Origin: Hyphomicrobiaceae bacterium
GTDB lineage: Bacteria; Pseudomonadota; Alphaproteobacteria; Rhizobiales; Hyphomicrobiaceae
Length of the DNA stretch: 64,000 nucleotides
Reading direction: 5' to 3'
Assembly: GCA_022844275.1 (NCBI GenBank)
Contig: JALHMB010000013.1
Coordinates: 1 to 64,000, forward strand
Under the pieces are notes generated by a model that was not told the origin of the DNA, searched no databases, and saw only the letters and a list, made by a program, of their open reading frames with translations. This document shows positions 28,824 to 37,976 of the stretch, piece by piece; within the stretch, counting starts at the first letter, position 1, and each line of letters opens with the position of its first letter. The position numbers were made by a program, and so were the translations under genes.

Positions 28824-29085
28824 TGTGCCCTCCGACCGGCTTGAGGCGGCGAACGAAGGCAACGCTCACGACGGAGGCCAGAAGCGCGACGACGAGGGCC
28901 ACGTCGGCCAGATGCGACCTGGCGGTCGCATGCGACAGAAGGAGCAGCACGGCCACCGCACCGGTGCCCAGCAGCTGCGCCGCAAGCATCGCATCGGCGC
29001 GCGTTGGTCCGAGCAAAACGCGGCACAGACCGAGGGCGACCGACGCCAGCACGGTGGCTGCCATGAACATCATGAACCCTGTCAT
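28810..29085 (-). CDS. mrpF: Mrp-like operon: MrpF subunit
   Basis: 91 residues, three membrane helices. CRVLLGPTRADAMLAAQLLGTG matches the R-x-x-x-GP-x-x-x-DR-x-x-A family motif. The gene starts four bases inside the end of MrpE. Confidence 0.9.
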   Translation of the reverse strand: MTGFMMFMAATVLASVALGLCRVLLGPTRADAMLAAQLLGTGAVAVLLLLSHATARSHLADVALVVALLASVVSVAFVRRLKPVGGHNGGA

Positions 29086-29603
29086 GGGCTCCTCGGATCT
29101 GCGCGCGCGGCATCGAGTCGGAAGAGATCGGCGATGATCTTCTCGAGGCGCACCAAGTCTTGTGGTACCTGCTCGCCTGCATCGAGAGCGTGGACAATGA
29201 TGCGATCATCCTCGATACTCGCGACCAACGTTCCCGGCAAGAGACTGACGCACAGCACGAAAAAGGCTCGCGCTTGGGTCTCTCCGAGCAAGGACGTCTC
29301 ATAGTCGATGAGGGCTGGGGCAATGGGCACGCGCGGGCGCAGCACACGAGCGGCCACATCTACCCCGCCCTTGAGCGATTCGGCGAGAAAGACTGCCGCG
29401 AACCGCACCACGCCGCGTGCGCTCAGTCGCCAGCGCGGACCGCGGCACGCGAGCCCAACTGCCGTGGCGGCGAGAACCGTTGGCACTCCCACAACCCACG
29501 ATGCAGGGTCAGCTCGGGTGAGCGCGTACCACAGGAACGCATATCCGAAGAGCGACGCGGCAAGCCGACGCGCACTCAGGTCGACAAAGATCGATGCAAT
29601 CAT
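29082..29603 (-). CDS. mrpE: Mrp-like operon: MrpE subunit (first gene)
   Basis: 173 residues. N-terminal helices (about 15-60) are followed by a cytoplasmic domain with VFLAESLKGGVDVAARVLRPR and ETQARAFFVLCVSLLPGTLVA, both hallmarks of MnhE. It is first in an eight-gene leftward operon ordered E-F-G-(A'B)-C-D-D-D. The promoter should lie within 29604-29787. No FixK/FNR box is seen there. Confidence 0.9.
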   Translation of the reverse strand: MIASIFVDLSARRLAASLFGYAFLWYALTRADPASWVVGVPTVLAATAVGLACRGPRWRLSARGVVRFAAVFLAESLKGGVDVAARVLRPRVPIAPALIDYETSLLGETQARAFFVLCVSLLPGTLVASIEDDRIIVHALDAGEQVPQDLVRLEKIIADLFRLDAARADPRSP

Positions 29604-29787
29604 TGGACCCTCATCGCGCGATCACACAATGCAGTCTACGCCAAAGGCGGCATGGGAGCACGCGGATAGTGCCAAACGTTGGACATGAGCTGCCGGGCGG
29701 GCGCTCGCGCCGCAACCGCTGTCACAAGGACAGTCCCCTGCGCGAGGTAACCGGGGACCAGCACCCGATCTCGTCCAACCTCACCAA

Positions 29788-30222
29788 CTAGCGGTGGACA
29801 AGAACGGGAATGGTGCAATGTGTCAGGACTTTCGTGGTCTCGCTGCCGAGCACAAGGGCCTTGATGCCGCGCCGTCCATGGGACGCCATCAAGATGAGAT
29901 CGCAGCCCCCGGCCTTCGCCGCTTCGATGATCGCTTCATAGGGATGGTCGTTGAACACCTGTTCGGTATTGATCGGGGCTCCTGCCCTGGTCGCGATCCT
30001 GACGGCAAATTGCAGGTACTTGTGCGCGCATTCGTTGGCGCGCTCCTCGTAGAACTGGCGCGGCCTCTCCAGGCTCACGGGCCTGCCGCCTGTGCTCCAC
30101 GGCTCCATCACGGTGAGTGCCGTGATCTCGGCGCCGAGCACCTTGGCGAGGGCTACGCCATTAGTTATCGCCTTCTCGGAGAGCTCCGAGCCGTCGGTCG
30201 GAATGAGAATATGTTTGTACAT
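29788..30222 (-). CDS. UspA-family universal stress protein, single domain
   Basis: 144 residues. The N-terminus is MYKHILIPTDGSELSEKAI. The ATP-binding signature G-2x-G-9x-G-S/T is complete in SHGRRGIKALVLGSET, followed by THCTIPVLVHR. It is a more canonical, ATP-binding UspA than the tandem proteins elsewhere in the window. It sits between the Mrp-like operon and the slipin gene, all leftward. RBS GGAGGGC lies just before the ATG. Confidence 0.92.
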   Translation of the reverse strand: MYKHILIPTDGSELSEKAITNGVALAKVLGAEITALTVMEPWSTGGRPVSLERPRQFYEERANECAHKYLQFAVRIATRAGAPINTEQVFNDHPYEAIIEAAKAGGCDLILMASHGRRGIKALVLGSETTKVLTHCTIPVLVHR

Positions 30223-30262
30223 GTAGCCCTCCTGGCCGAGCCTCGGGATTTCGCATGCGCCC

Positions 30263-31045
30263 TCAGGTCAACGCTTTGCTCGGCTGCGACGGTCGCAGCG
30301 CCATGAGCTCCGCGGGTAGCGGGAACACGATCGTCGAGCTCCTCTCGCCGGCGATATTGAGCAGCGTGCCGAGGTAGCGCAGCTGCATGGCCTCGGGTTG
30401 CTTGGCCAGGACCTGAGCGGCCTGCAACAGCTTCTCGGAAGCCTGCAGCTCCCCTTCGGCGTCGATGATTTTGGCCCGTCTCAACCGCTCGGCCTCGGCC
30501 TGCTTGGCGATGGCGCGCACCATGTTCTCGTTCAAGTCGATGTGCTTCAATTCGACATTGGAGACTTTGATGCCCCAGGCATCCGTTTGCTGGTCGAGGA
30601 TGCGCTGCACGTTGGCGTTGATCTTTTCGCGTTCGGCGAGCATCTGATCGAGCTCGTGCTGACCGACCACCGATCGCAACGTCGTCTGCGACAGCTCGCT
30701 GGTTGCCTGATTGTAGTCTTCGACCTGAATGATCGATTTCTCCGGGTCCATCACGCGATAGTAGATGACAGCATTGACCCTGACCGAGACGTTGTCGCGC
30801 GAGATGACGTCCTGCGGCGGTACGTCGAGGACGCGCGTTCTCAGATCCACGCGAACCAACTGCTGGATAAGCGGGATGACAATCACCAGGCCGGGGCCCT
30901 TCACCTTCCAGAAGCGGCCAAGCATGAAGACCACACCCCGCTCATACTCGCGCAGGATGCGAAACGCGTTCATGAGCAGCGCGATAAGGATAAGCAGCGG
31001 CAGCAAGCCGATGAACTGCATAGGAAATTGTGTCCAGTCTGGCAT
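30263..31045 (-). CDS. Slipin/stomatin-family (SPFH/band 7) membrane protein
   Basis: 260 residues. One N-terminal membrane helix (about 10-28) precedes the SPFH domain ([51 protein letters not shown]) and a coiled region with [17 protein letters not shown]. It forms oligomeric scaffolds and is the usual partner of the NfeD protease encoded 11 bp upstream. AAGGAG precedes the ATG. The pair is thought to act in membrane-domain quality control. Confidence 0.92.
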   Translation of the reverse strand: MPDWTQFPMQFIGLLPLLILIALLMNAFRILREYERGVVFMLGRFWKVKGPGLVIVIPLIQQLVRVDLRTRVLDVPPQDVISRDNVSVRVNAVIYYRVMDPEKSIIQVEDYNQATSELSQTTLRSVVGQHELDQMLAEREKINANVQRILDQQTDAWGIKVSNVELKHIDLNENMVRAIAKQAEAERLRRAKIIDAEGELQASEKLLQAAQVLAKQPEAMQLRYLGTLLNIAGERSSTIVFPLPAELMALRPSQPSKALT

Positions 31046-31056
31046 TGCGGCACTCC

Positions 31057-32475
31057 TTATTTCACGGGTTCGACAAAGAGGGTCAGGCCCTCGCGCCGCG
31101 AGACGCGCACGGCCTGTCCCGGCTCCAAGCTGCGGTTGGCCTGCGCCGACCAAATTTCGCCGTGCACGCGCACGCTGCCCTCGCCGCTGGCCCATTCGAT
31201 GACCTGGCCGAGGCTACCGATCATCTGTTCCGCGCCGGTCACAACTTTGCGCTGCCGGGCTTTCGTGGCCATTGCGAACACGAAGGTCGACAGAAACAAA
31301 CTGCTCAGGGCGGCGACGACAATCAGCGGCCAAGCGACCCGCATCTCGAAGTCCGCGCCGGCAGGATCGAAGAGAAAGAGTGCGCCGGCAATAAACGCCA
31401 CCGCGCCACCAATGCCCAGAGCGCCGAGACCGGGCGAGAGGGCCTCCGCAGTCATCAGGGCAATTCCGAACAGCAGCAGACCGAGGCCAGCGTAGTTGAC
31501 GGGCAGCAACGCCAGCCCAGCAAGCGCCAGGAGAAGACAAATGCCGCCTAGCACTCCCGGCCCGACCAAGCCAGGCGCGTACATCTCGAACAGAATGCCG
31601 TAGACGCCGATCAGGAGAAGGATGAACGCAAGGTTGGGATCGGCCAGGATGGACAGCAGCTGCACCCTGAGCGTCGGCGAGAGCATCGTGAGTTTGGCGT
31701 CCTTGGTGGACAGGCGTTTGTCTCCGGCCACCGTCGAGACGATGCGACCGTCGATCTGAGCAAGCAGATCCTGTGTGTCGCGCGCGACGATGTCGACCAC
31801 GCGCTCTTTGAGCGCCTCCTCCGCGGTGAGCGTGGCCGCGCCGCGTACAGCGTTTTCAGCCCAGTCGACATTGCGTCCTCGCATCTGAGCCAGGCTGCGC
31901 AGGAGGGCCACTGCGTCATTGACGGCCTTCTGATCCGCGGTTGCAGCAGGCTTGTCGGTCGCGGGCTTGTCCCCCGCCGGCTTGTCGGTCGGCTCCCGCT
32001 TGGGGTCTTGCCTCCCCGGGGCGCCGGGAAGAGTGATCTGGATCGGTGTCGCGGCACCGATGTTGGTGCCCGGCGCCATGGCAGCGATATGAGCGGCGTA
32101 GGTGATGTACGTCCCGGCGCTGGCCGCATGACCTCCGCTCGGCGAAACGTATACGGCGACGGGCACGCGCGAGGCCAGGATGGCCTTGATGATGTCACGC
32201 GTCGACGAGACGAGACCACCGGGCGTATCGAGCTTGATCACCACGAGCTGAGCGCCTTGGGCCTCAGCTTTGCTGATCGCAAGCGAGACGTGTTCGCTGG
32301 TCGCCACGCCGATTACGCCCTTGACCTCGATGCTGACCACGGGCGCAATGGCATCCTTCGCGATCAGGAGCGAGGTTGCGCTGCCAAGCACGAGGATGAA
32401 GGCCATCGAGACGGCCAGAAGCACGCGACCACGTCGGCAAAGCTGGAACCGTTCGGGTCGGGTTTGCGATAGCAT
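31057..32475 (-). CDS. NfeD family membrane-bound serine protease (long form)
   Basis: 472 residues. A signal-anchor helix (about 17-38) is followed by a ClpP/SppA-like protease domain (about 45-250; [15 protein letters not shown], and HAASAGTY with nucleophile Ser119). Then come four membrane helices (about 290-400) and a C-terminal OB-fold NfeD domain (about 410-472, [22 protein letters not shown]). A Lys/Pro-rich spacer with [14 protein letters not shown] repeats interrupts the protease domain. Long NfeD cleaves the C-terminus of its slipin partner in archaea. The TM part is duplicated as a remnant at 53.1 kb. Confidence 0.9.
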   Translation of the reverse strand: MLSQTRPERFQLCRRGRVLLAVSMAFILVLGSATSLLIAKDAIAPVVSIEVKGVIGVATSEHVSLAISKAEAQGAQLVVIKLDTPGGLVSSTRDIIKAILASRVPVAVYVSPSGGHAASAGTYITYAAHIAAMAPGTNIGAATPIQITLPGAPGRQDPKREPTDKPAGDKPATDKPAATADQKAVNDAVALLRSLAQMRGRNVDWAENAVRGAATLTAEEALKERVVDIVARDTQDLLAQIDGRIVSTVAGDKRLSTKDAKLTMLSPTLRVQLLSILADPNLAFILLLIGVYGILFEMYAPGLVGPGVLGGICLLLALAGLALLPVNYAGLGLLLFGIALMTAEALSPGLGALGIGGAVAFIAGALFLFDPAGADFEMRVAWPLIVVAALSSLFLSTFVFAMATKARQRKVVTGAEQMIGSLGQVIEWASGEGSVRVHGEIWSAQANRSLEPGQAVRVSRREGLTLFVEPVK

Positions 32476-32541
32476 TGGCGGCCTCGAGTTACCACAGCCC
32501 GCCGGAAGCGACGCACCGCATATTCATTGGCCCGACGAGCC

Positions 32542-32931
32542 TCAGGCGGCGGGACGCATTGTCTCGCGTGTTGCGGTGTCGATGGTGTTCTGAGCCTTCG
32601 AGGTCGCTTCGGCCAAGGAGGCCTGCCCGAGCTTCATCATTTCCGCGAATTCCCGTTGGTAGTCGGAAAACGCCTTCTGGAAGAAACCGGAGTACACGCC
32701 GTAAGCATCCTGGGGACTTGAGCACTTTGCCAGGTTGTGCACGAGTGCCACGTCTTCTTGGAGCCGTTGCGCCAGGAATGTAACCCAATGGCGGTTGATC
32801 TCCGCCCAACCCGTACCGGCTTTGTCGTTGAATTCAGCCATGCCCGCAACGAATGGTTCGCACGCCTGCAGGGCTGTGCTAAACGGTGGCGAAAGGCCTT
32901 CGGCAATTGGGCGGTTTGGGCTCTTGAGCAT
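32542..32931 (-). CDS. Phasin family protein (PHA granule-associated)
   Basis: 129 residues, mainly amphipathic helix: FNDKAGTGWAEINRHWVTFL, VALVHNLAKCSSPQDAYGVY and FAEMMKLGQASLAEATSKAQ, the Phasin_2 type. Phasins coat polyhydroxyalkanoate granules and can assist PHA synthase, whose gene is at 43.3 kb. The start at 32931 is chosen because a perfect FixK/FNR box lies 71 bp upstream, which an earlier in-frame start would overlap. Confidence 0.85.
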   Translation of the reverse strand: MLKSPNRPIAEGLSPPFSTALQACEPFVAGMAEFNDKAGTGWAEINRHWVTFLAQRLQEDVALVHNLAKCSSPQDAYGVYSGFFQKAFSDYQREFAEMMKLGQASLAEATSKAQNTIDTATRETMRPAA

Positions 32932-33001
32932 CGCTGTACTCCTACGAATGCGCTCGGCGTTGCTGGAACCGCCAGAATTCATGCTTTGCGTGCATGTTGC
33001 A

Positions 33002-33015
33002 TTGATTTCCATCAA
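33002..33015 (-). promoter_or_regulatory. FixK/FNR box TTGATTTCCATCAA upstream of phasin gene
   Basis: Full consensus TTGAT-N4-ATCAA, 71 bp upstream of the phasin start and in the short gap after the alcohol dehydrogenase gene. It can only serve the phasin gene. The candidate -10 (AATTCT, leftward) is weak. Confidence 0.75.
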
Positions 33016-33030
33016 ACGGCGACAGTGAGC

Positions 33031-34104
33031 TCAAGGCGAGATTGCCACCTTGAGCACGCCATCGCGCTGGTGCGAGAATAATTCATAGGCGGCTTCGATA
33101 TGGTCGAGCTTGAACCGGTGGGTCACCAGCGCCCTCAGGTCTGCCCGGCCCTCGCCAATGATCGACATCAGTCGCCGCATGCGCTCCTTGCCCCCCGGGC
33201 ACAGGCTGGTGACGATCTTGTGGTCCCCGAGGCCGGCACTGAACGCGGCAAGCGGGATCTTGAGATCAGAGGAGTAGACGCCGAGGCTTGACAGCGTGCC
33301 ACCCGGGCGCAGAACCCTGAGGCATGCCTCGAAGGTTTGTTGGGTGCCGAGTGCTTCGATGGCAACGTCGACGCCGCGTCCGTCAGTGATGCGCATGATC
33401 TCGGAGACCGGGTCCTGCCGGCGAAAATCGATGACGTGGTCGGCACCGAGCTTCTGGGCGACCTCGATGCGCGCGGAGACGGTCTCGACTGCAATGATCG
33501 TCGAAGCACCCATCAGTCGAGCGCCGACGGTCGAGCACAATCCGATCGGGCCTTGCGCAAAAACGGCGACGACATCTCCGATCTTGATGGCGCCACTCTC
33601 CGCGCCCGCGAAGCCCGTCGACATGATGTCGGGGCACATCAAGACTTCCTCGTCCGAGAGGACGTCGGGGACGGGCGCGAGGTTCGCCATTGCGTCGGGG
33701 ACCAGCACAAACTCCGCCTGGCAGCCATCGATGGTGTTGCCGAACTTCCATCCGCCGATCGCCTTCCAGCCGTGCGCAGTATCGACGCCGTCCTGGGCAT
33801 GACAGCCGCACAGCGAGGCGTTGCTGTAGCCGCTCGGCGTGATGGCGCCGCAGATGACACGTTGGCCCTCGCTATAGCCTTTGACGGCTGATCCCAGCTT
33901 TTCGATAATGCCGACAGGTTCATGACCGATGGTCAGGCCCCTGCGGACCGGATACTCGCCTTTCAGGATGTGCACGTCGGTCCCGCAGATGGTTGTCGTC
34001 GTTACCCGGAGCAGGGCGTCGAGTGGCCCGACATCGGGTATTGGCTTGTCGTCGAGCACAATGCGGCCTGGTTCGACGAAGATCGCAGCCTTCATATTGG
34101 GCAT
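33031..34104 (-). CDS. Zinc-dependent medium-chain alcohol dehydrogenase (TADH-like)
   Basis: 357 residues. The catalytic zinc set fits the thermophilic secondary-alcohol dehydrogenase group: Cys40 in TICGTDVH, His61-Glu62 in GHEPVG, and Asp in CPDIMSTGF. The Rossmann fold shows VAVFAQGPIGLCSTVGARLMGA. The structural-zinc lobe is not standard (CGAITPSGYSNASLCGCHAQDG). It oxidises or reduces small alcohols with NAD(P). The start MPNMKAAIF at 34104 has AAAGGAAAG upstream. It lies downstream of the tandem UspA pair, all leftward. Confidence 0.88.
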   Translation of the reverse strand: MPNMKAAIFVEPGRIVLDDKPIPDVGPLDALLRVTTTTICGTDVHILKGEYPVRRGLTIGHEPVGIIEKLGSAVKGYSEGQRVICGAITPSGYSNASLCGCHAQDGVDTAHGWKAIGGWKFGNTIDGCQAEFVLVPDAMANLAPVPDVLSDEEVLMCPDIMSTGFAGAESGAIKIGDVVAVFAQGPIGLCSTVGARLMGASTIIAVETVSARIEVAQKLGADHVIDFRRQDPVSEIMRITDGRGVDVAIEALGTQQTFEACLRVLRPGGTLSSLGVYSSDLKIPLAAFSAGLGDHKIVTSLCPGGKERMRRLMSIIGEGRADLRALVTHRFKLDHIEAAYELFSHQRDGVLKVAISP

Positions 34105-34354
34105 GGGTCTTTCCTTTCTTGGCGCGATGTTGGCACGGGCAAGCAGGCGCGGCAGAGCCCAGACGATTATCCAAGCTGCGACCTCCAAGTCGCGGGCGTC
34201 CGCCATCGGGAGCCGGCGCGCGACCACGCCGCGACTGCTTGTGCGGTGCGTGGCAGGCGACGTCGACCCCTCGCGTGCGCCCATGGCCGTTGTTGCCTGC
34301 AACGACCGCAGACGCCTGCTGATACGCCGGTTGACTTTGCTTTCACGCGGCGGC

Positions 34355-35233
34355 TCATGCATGGCAATGGATGGTCAGTATGTCGCACGGCACCGTCTGC
34401 AAGACGCGTTCCGCGACGCTGCCGAGAAGGGCTCGCTGAACACCCCTACGACCGTGAGTGCCAAGCACCACCAAATCCGTCGGCTGTTGCTGCACGAATG
34501 TGCTCATGACCGTGTCGGGGTCGCCATGCCGGAAGTAGGTTTGGATCGTCGCCCCCCGAGGTCGGTCGCCACCGCCCCCGGACGCGTCCATGGCACATTC
34601 AAGCAAGGCGTGGATGGCGCTTTGCCTGCTTGCCTCGTATGCGGCGATCGCCGAGCCTGGATTGGCTGTGCCCACGAAACCGATGTTGTAGGCGTGGACG
34701 GCGGTGAAGGAGCAGCCCGGAAAGAGAGCGACGGCGCGCTCCAATGCATGTCGAGCCGGCTCCGAGGCGTCGACGGCGATGGCGATCGACCTGTAAGGTG
34801 CGCTGACCCTGTTTCGCACACAAAGCACTGAAACCCTGGGCTCGCGAGTGAGGTGCTTCACGGTCGAGCCGATCAGCCGTTCTCGAATGGACGGCACGCG
34901 GGGAAGTCCGGTGACGAGGATGTCGCAGCGCAGCTTTTGTGCAAACGCAAGGAGGGTTTGTGCGACGGGTCCGGACGCGAGGTGGTGCGAGATCTCAGGA
35001 AGAGGATCGTCCCGATGGTGCTTGACAAGGCGCTCCAGCAGCAAGCGAGCGGCCTTGCGTTGTGGGGACTTTGTGGCGACAGCGTGCTCAACGACATGCA
35101 GGACAACCAAGTGTGCGCGCCACAGCCGTGCGAGCTCAATGGCACGGTCGAAGGCACGGTCACACGCTGGCGTGAGGTCCGTCGCCAGGAGAAGTTTTTT
35201 TGGGAAGACAGGTGCGCTTGGTTGGCCTGTCAC
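34355..35233 (-). CDS. Tandem UspA protein
   Basis: 292 residues, two UspA domains. Domain 1 begins KKLLLATDLTPACDRAFDRA and lacks a clear nucleotide loop. Domain 2 has GTHGRRGVQRALLGSVAERVL, the ATP-binding signature. GTG at 35233 shares GTGA with the stop of the upstream UspA gene, indicating coupled translation, and GGAG lies eight bases before it. A longer in-frame start would overlap the previous gene by over 60 bases. Confidence 0.85.
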   Translation of the reverse strand: MTGQPSAPVFPKKLLLATDLTPACDRAFDRAIELARLWRAHLVVLHVVEHAVATKSPQRKAARLLLERLVKHHRDDPLPEISHHLASGPVAQTLLAFAQKLRCDILVTGLPRVPSIRERLIGSTVKHLTREPRVSVLCVRNRVSAPYRSIAIAVDASEPARHALERAVALFPGCSFTAVHAYNIGFVGTANPGSAIAAYEASRQSAIHALLECAMDASGGGGDRPRGATIQTYFRHGDPDTVMSTFVQQQPTDLVVLGTHGRRGVQRALLGSVAERVLQTVPCDILTIHCHA

Positions 35234-36144
35234 AGCGCGTCTCCGTGATCTCGAGCCGACCGCGGCAAAGCCTGCTCGTTCCCCGTATTCGCTCGACATG
35301 CAGCCCGCACGGACAAGACATCGCATGGTAGGGACCTAAGGAGCGCCTCGGCAACGCTGCCGGTGAAGTCGCGTTGCGCACCGGTACGCCCGTGCGTCCC
35401 CACAACGACCAGATCGGGCGCGTGCTTGCGTACGTACTCGGCCATGACGGCTGCCGGCGCCCCCCGCTCCAGACGCATGTGCAAAGAGCTCTCGGGGTCG
35501 GTCTGCCGGAGAAAATCGGCCATCCTCATCTCGACAGCCCGCAGCGATGAACCTTGCCCGCTCCCCGCCGCCGACATCTCATAGGCGTGCACGACGGTGA
35601 AAAATGCCTTGGGGAACAGCGTCACAGCGCAATCGAGGGCATGCCTCGAGGGCGGCGAGAAGTCGACGGCGACCGCTATGCGCTGATAAGGGCCGTGTCT
35701 GCGTCTTTGGACGATGAGAACCGGATGATCACAGTGGCGCAGGATGCGCGCCGGCGTGCTGCCGAGGAGCTTTGCGCCCAAGGTGCCATCGTGACCTCGC
35801 CCGGTCACGATCAAATCGCAGGGCCCATCCTGCGCCTTTGCGACCACTCGCTCCGCGGGATCACCGACAACGACATGCGAAATGATGCCGTGTTTGAGAT
35901 CGGCTTGGCTGTCACGCACTAGGCGCTCGATCTCGGTTTCGGCTTGTTTGAGCGTGGGTGCCACGCTCCAAAGTCGCAGCGAGGGCGCTTCGATCACATG
36001 CAATACCGTGAGGACCGCTCGCCACTCCGAGGCGTGCTCCGCGGCGCGATCAAAGGCGCGATCAAAGGCGCGATCACAAGCCGGCGTAAGATCGCTGGCC
36101 AGGAGGACGTTCTCAGGTACGCCGCGGCTCCGACTTTCTGTCAC
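35230..36144 (-). CDS. Tandem UspA protein with a four-residue repeat insertion
   Basis: 304 residues, two UspA domains. Domain 1 begins ENVLLASDLTPACDRAFDRA. Domain 2 starts at PYQRIAVAVDFSPPSRHAL and contains GTHGRTGAQRDFTGSVAEALL. Compared with its paralogues it has an extra AFDR in the first helix, encoded by a 12-base tandem repeat (36043-36078). The downstream UspA gene overlaps by four bases. A FixK/FNR box lies 304 bp upstream. Confidence 0.88.
   Translation of the reverse strand: MTESRSRGVPENVLLASDLTPACDRAFDRAFDRAAEHASEWRAVLTVLHVIEAPSLRLWSVAPTLKQAETEIERLVRDSQADLKHGIISHVVVGDPAERVVAKAQDGPCDLIVTGRGHDGTLGAKLLGSTPARILRHCDHPVLIVQRRRHGPYQRIAVAVDFSPPSRHALDCAVTLFPKAFFTVVHAYEMSAAGSGQGSSLRAVEMRMADFLRQTDPESSLHMRLERGAPAAVMAEYVRKHAPDLVVVGTHGRTGAQRDFTGSVAEALLRSLPCDVLSVRAACRANTGNEQALPRSARDHGDAL
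36043..36078. repeat. 12-bp tandem repeat, three copies, inside a UspA gene
   Basis: The unit GGCGCGATCAAA occurs twice exactly and a third time with one change (last bases CACA). It adds in-frame residues to the first helix of the UspA domain. Confidence 0.8.
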
Positions 36145-36243
36145 AGCTCTACTCGCGTTTGAAGGGTCGAGGTCGAGAGTACGTCGGCAACGTATTTATA
36201 AGTGTGCGTGCTCCATCGTCATTGGACGATGCCGTCGGCTACT

Positions 36244-36369
36244 CGGAGCTGAGGCGCCGACGGCTTGACCCTCGATAACGTGAAGGACGCCAAGCTGCGC
36301 GCCATTGGCCACGAGCTCGGACGTGCTCCAGTACCGGATCGTGGCACTCTCCGAGGCCAGTAGCCCGTT
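36244..36369 (-). pseudogene. UspA N-terminal remnant
   Basis: The leftward frame reads NGLLASESAT, then ELVANGAQLGVLHVIEGQAV. It aligns with NVLLASDLTP and EHASEWRAVLTVLHVIEAPS of the neighbouring UspA gene. It is a degraded copy of the first 40 or so residues. Confidence 0.5.
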
Positions 36370-36393
36370 CCTTGGCAGCTCAGCCTGCCAAGG
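36370..36393 (+). terminator. Hairpin, possible rightward terminator
   Basis: A nine-base stem (CCTTGGCAG / CTGCCAAGG) with a six-base loop is followed by CATGTTTTTA. The T-run fits a terminator read rightward, but no rightward gene precedes it; it could also be an operator. Confidence 0.4.
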
Positions 36394-36447
36394 CATGTTT
36401 TTAGGCGGTACTTTGCAACAGAAAACATCGGCCAGATGCTATGCGCC

Positions 36448-36461
36448 TTGATCTTCATCAA
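36448..36461 (-). promoter_or_regulatory. FixK/FNR box TTGATCTTCATCAA upstream of tandem UspA genes
   Basis: Full consensus TTGAT-N4-ATCAA, 304 bp upstream of the 36144 UspA start. The UspA remnant lies between, so the box may originally have served the lost copy. Confidence 0.65.
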
Positions 36462-36914
36462 TGAAAGCGGACGCCAACAGGTGCCGGCTTGGTTAGTTTT
36501 GCGAAGCGGCCAGTGGTCCGTCGAGACAATGGTTCCACGGCGCCTGCTCTAGCGGGGCCGGTGCGGGAAATTGATAATCCGGCTTGCCCAGCAAGCTCAG
36601 CAATGCCTTGCGACGCGGGGGCCTTGCATGACGGGCCGCAATCCGAGAAGGCAGTCCCGCGGCGCGCTCTTGAGCCCGCGCAATGATCGGGCTCAACCCA
36701 GCAAAGAGGATGGCCGCGGGGCTGCTGCGAGCGGCCGCACCAGCGGGCAGCCCGCTGGCATGGCCGCGATCTTGGCGTCGATGATGCCCTTGGAGGCGCG
36801 CTCCAGATAATGGGTGACATGGGGTGATGGCGGCTGGTCGCATCAAGGGCACTCCGGAGTAACTTGAGGGGTGCTCACCTGACCGCTCCACTGATTCGGC
36901 CAGGAGGGCACCCT

Positions 36915-37976
36915 ATGACCAAGAGCGCGGCCAGCACCGCAAGCAAGACCTATGCCGGTCTCGATGTGTCGCTGAAGGAGACCGCAGTCTGCATCGTCGA
37001 TGACGCCGGCAGGATTCTATGCGAGCGCATGCTGCCGACCGATCCGCAAGTGATCGCCAAGTGCCTGGGCAAGCACGCACCGACCCTCGAGCGTTTCGGC
37101 CTGGAGAGCGGCGCCACATCGGCCTGGCTGTGGCGCGAGTTCCGCGCACTTGGCCTTCCCGTCGTCTGCCTCGACAGCCGCCACGCGCATCGCGTGCTAT
37201 CGATGAAGCGCAACAAGAACGACCGCAACGACGCACGCGGCCTGGCCGACCTCGTCCGCATGGGCTGGTACCGCGAGGCCCGGGTCCGGTCCCTCGATGC
37301 GCAGCTCATCCGTTCCCTGCTGCTGTCCCGCCAGCAGCTGCTGCAGTCGCGGCGGGCCATCGAGAACCAGATGCGTGGCGCCTTGAAGACGCTGGGCGTG
37401 ATGACCGGGTCGACCAAAGGACGTGGGTTCATGCCGCGTGTCGTCGAGCTCAGAGCCGACAACGATTGGCTCAGCTCCGTCCTCGATCCGCTGCTCGCCG
37501 CCCATGCTTCGATCGCCAAGCAGCTGAAGGCCATGTCGGCCAGCGTCCTCGACACCGCGCGCAGGGACGGCGATGTGCGCCGGATGATGACCGTGCCGGG
37601 CGTCGGGCCCATGACCGCGCTCGCCTTCAAGGCCGCCATCGACGATCCGCAGCGCTTCACGTCGTCGACGAAGGTCGGCCCATATCTCGGCCTGACGCCG
37701 CGGCAGTATCAGTCCGGTGAGAGCGAGTGGATTGGCGGCATCGGCAAGTCCAATGATCCGCTGTTGCGCAGCTATCTCTACGAGGCTGCCGGCGTACTCA
37801 TGACGAGGCTGCGCCGATCCTGCCCGCTGCAGCAATGGGCGTTGCGCCTTGCCAAGCGCATCGGCTGGAAGCGCGCCTCCATCGCCGTGGCGCGCAAGCT
37901 CGCCGTGATCCTTCACGCCATCTGGCGCGACGGCACCGTGTTCGAGTGGAGCACGACCGAGCCGGCCGTCGCGTAG
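36915..37976 (+). CDS. IS110-family transposase
   Basis: 353 residues, intact. The N-terminal DEDD/RuvC-like domain has TYAGLDVSLKE, FGLESGATSAW and KNDRNDARGLADLVRMG. The C-terminal transposase_20 domain has MMTVPGVGPMTALAFKAAID, then KVGPYLGLTPRQYQSG with the conserved Ser. The strong AGGAGGG fixes the start. IS110 elements lack clear terminal inverted repeats, so the ends (about 36840 and 38100) are guesses. It is the only complete transposase in the window. Confidence 0.92.
   Translation: MTKSAASTASKTYAGLDVSLKETAVCIVDDAGRILCERMLPTDPQVIAKCLGKHAPTLERFGLESGATSAWLWREFRALGLPVVCLDSRHAHRVLSMKRNKNDRNDARGLADLVRMGWYREARVRSLDAQLIRSLLLSRQQLLQSRRAIENQMRGALKTLGVMTGSTKGRGFMPRVVELRADNDWLSSVLDPLLAAHASIAKQLKAMSASVLDTARRDGDVRRMMTVPGVGPMTALAFKAAIDDPQRFTSSTKVGPYLGLTPRQYQSGESEWIGGIGKSNDPLLRSYLYEAAGVLMTRLRRSCPLQQWALRLAKRIGWKRASIAVARKLAVILHAIWRDGTVFEWSTTEPAVA

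Larger units (their letters stand above)
36145..36914. other. Intergenic region: UspA remnant, hairpin, FixK/FNR box and left flank of IS110
   Basis: Holds the UspA fragment (36244-36369), a hairpin (36370-36393) and the FixK/FNR box (36448-36461). From about 36840 on it is probably the left flank of the IS110 element. No intact gene is seen. Confidence 0.5.

Noticed and set aside
36458-36820. 120-codon frame on the - strand before IS110
   Set aside because: Composition is Pro/Arg/Ser-rich, and it has no recognisable motif or ribosome site.
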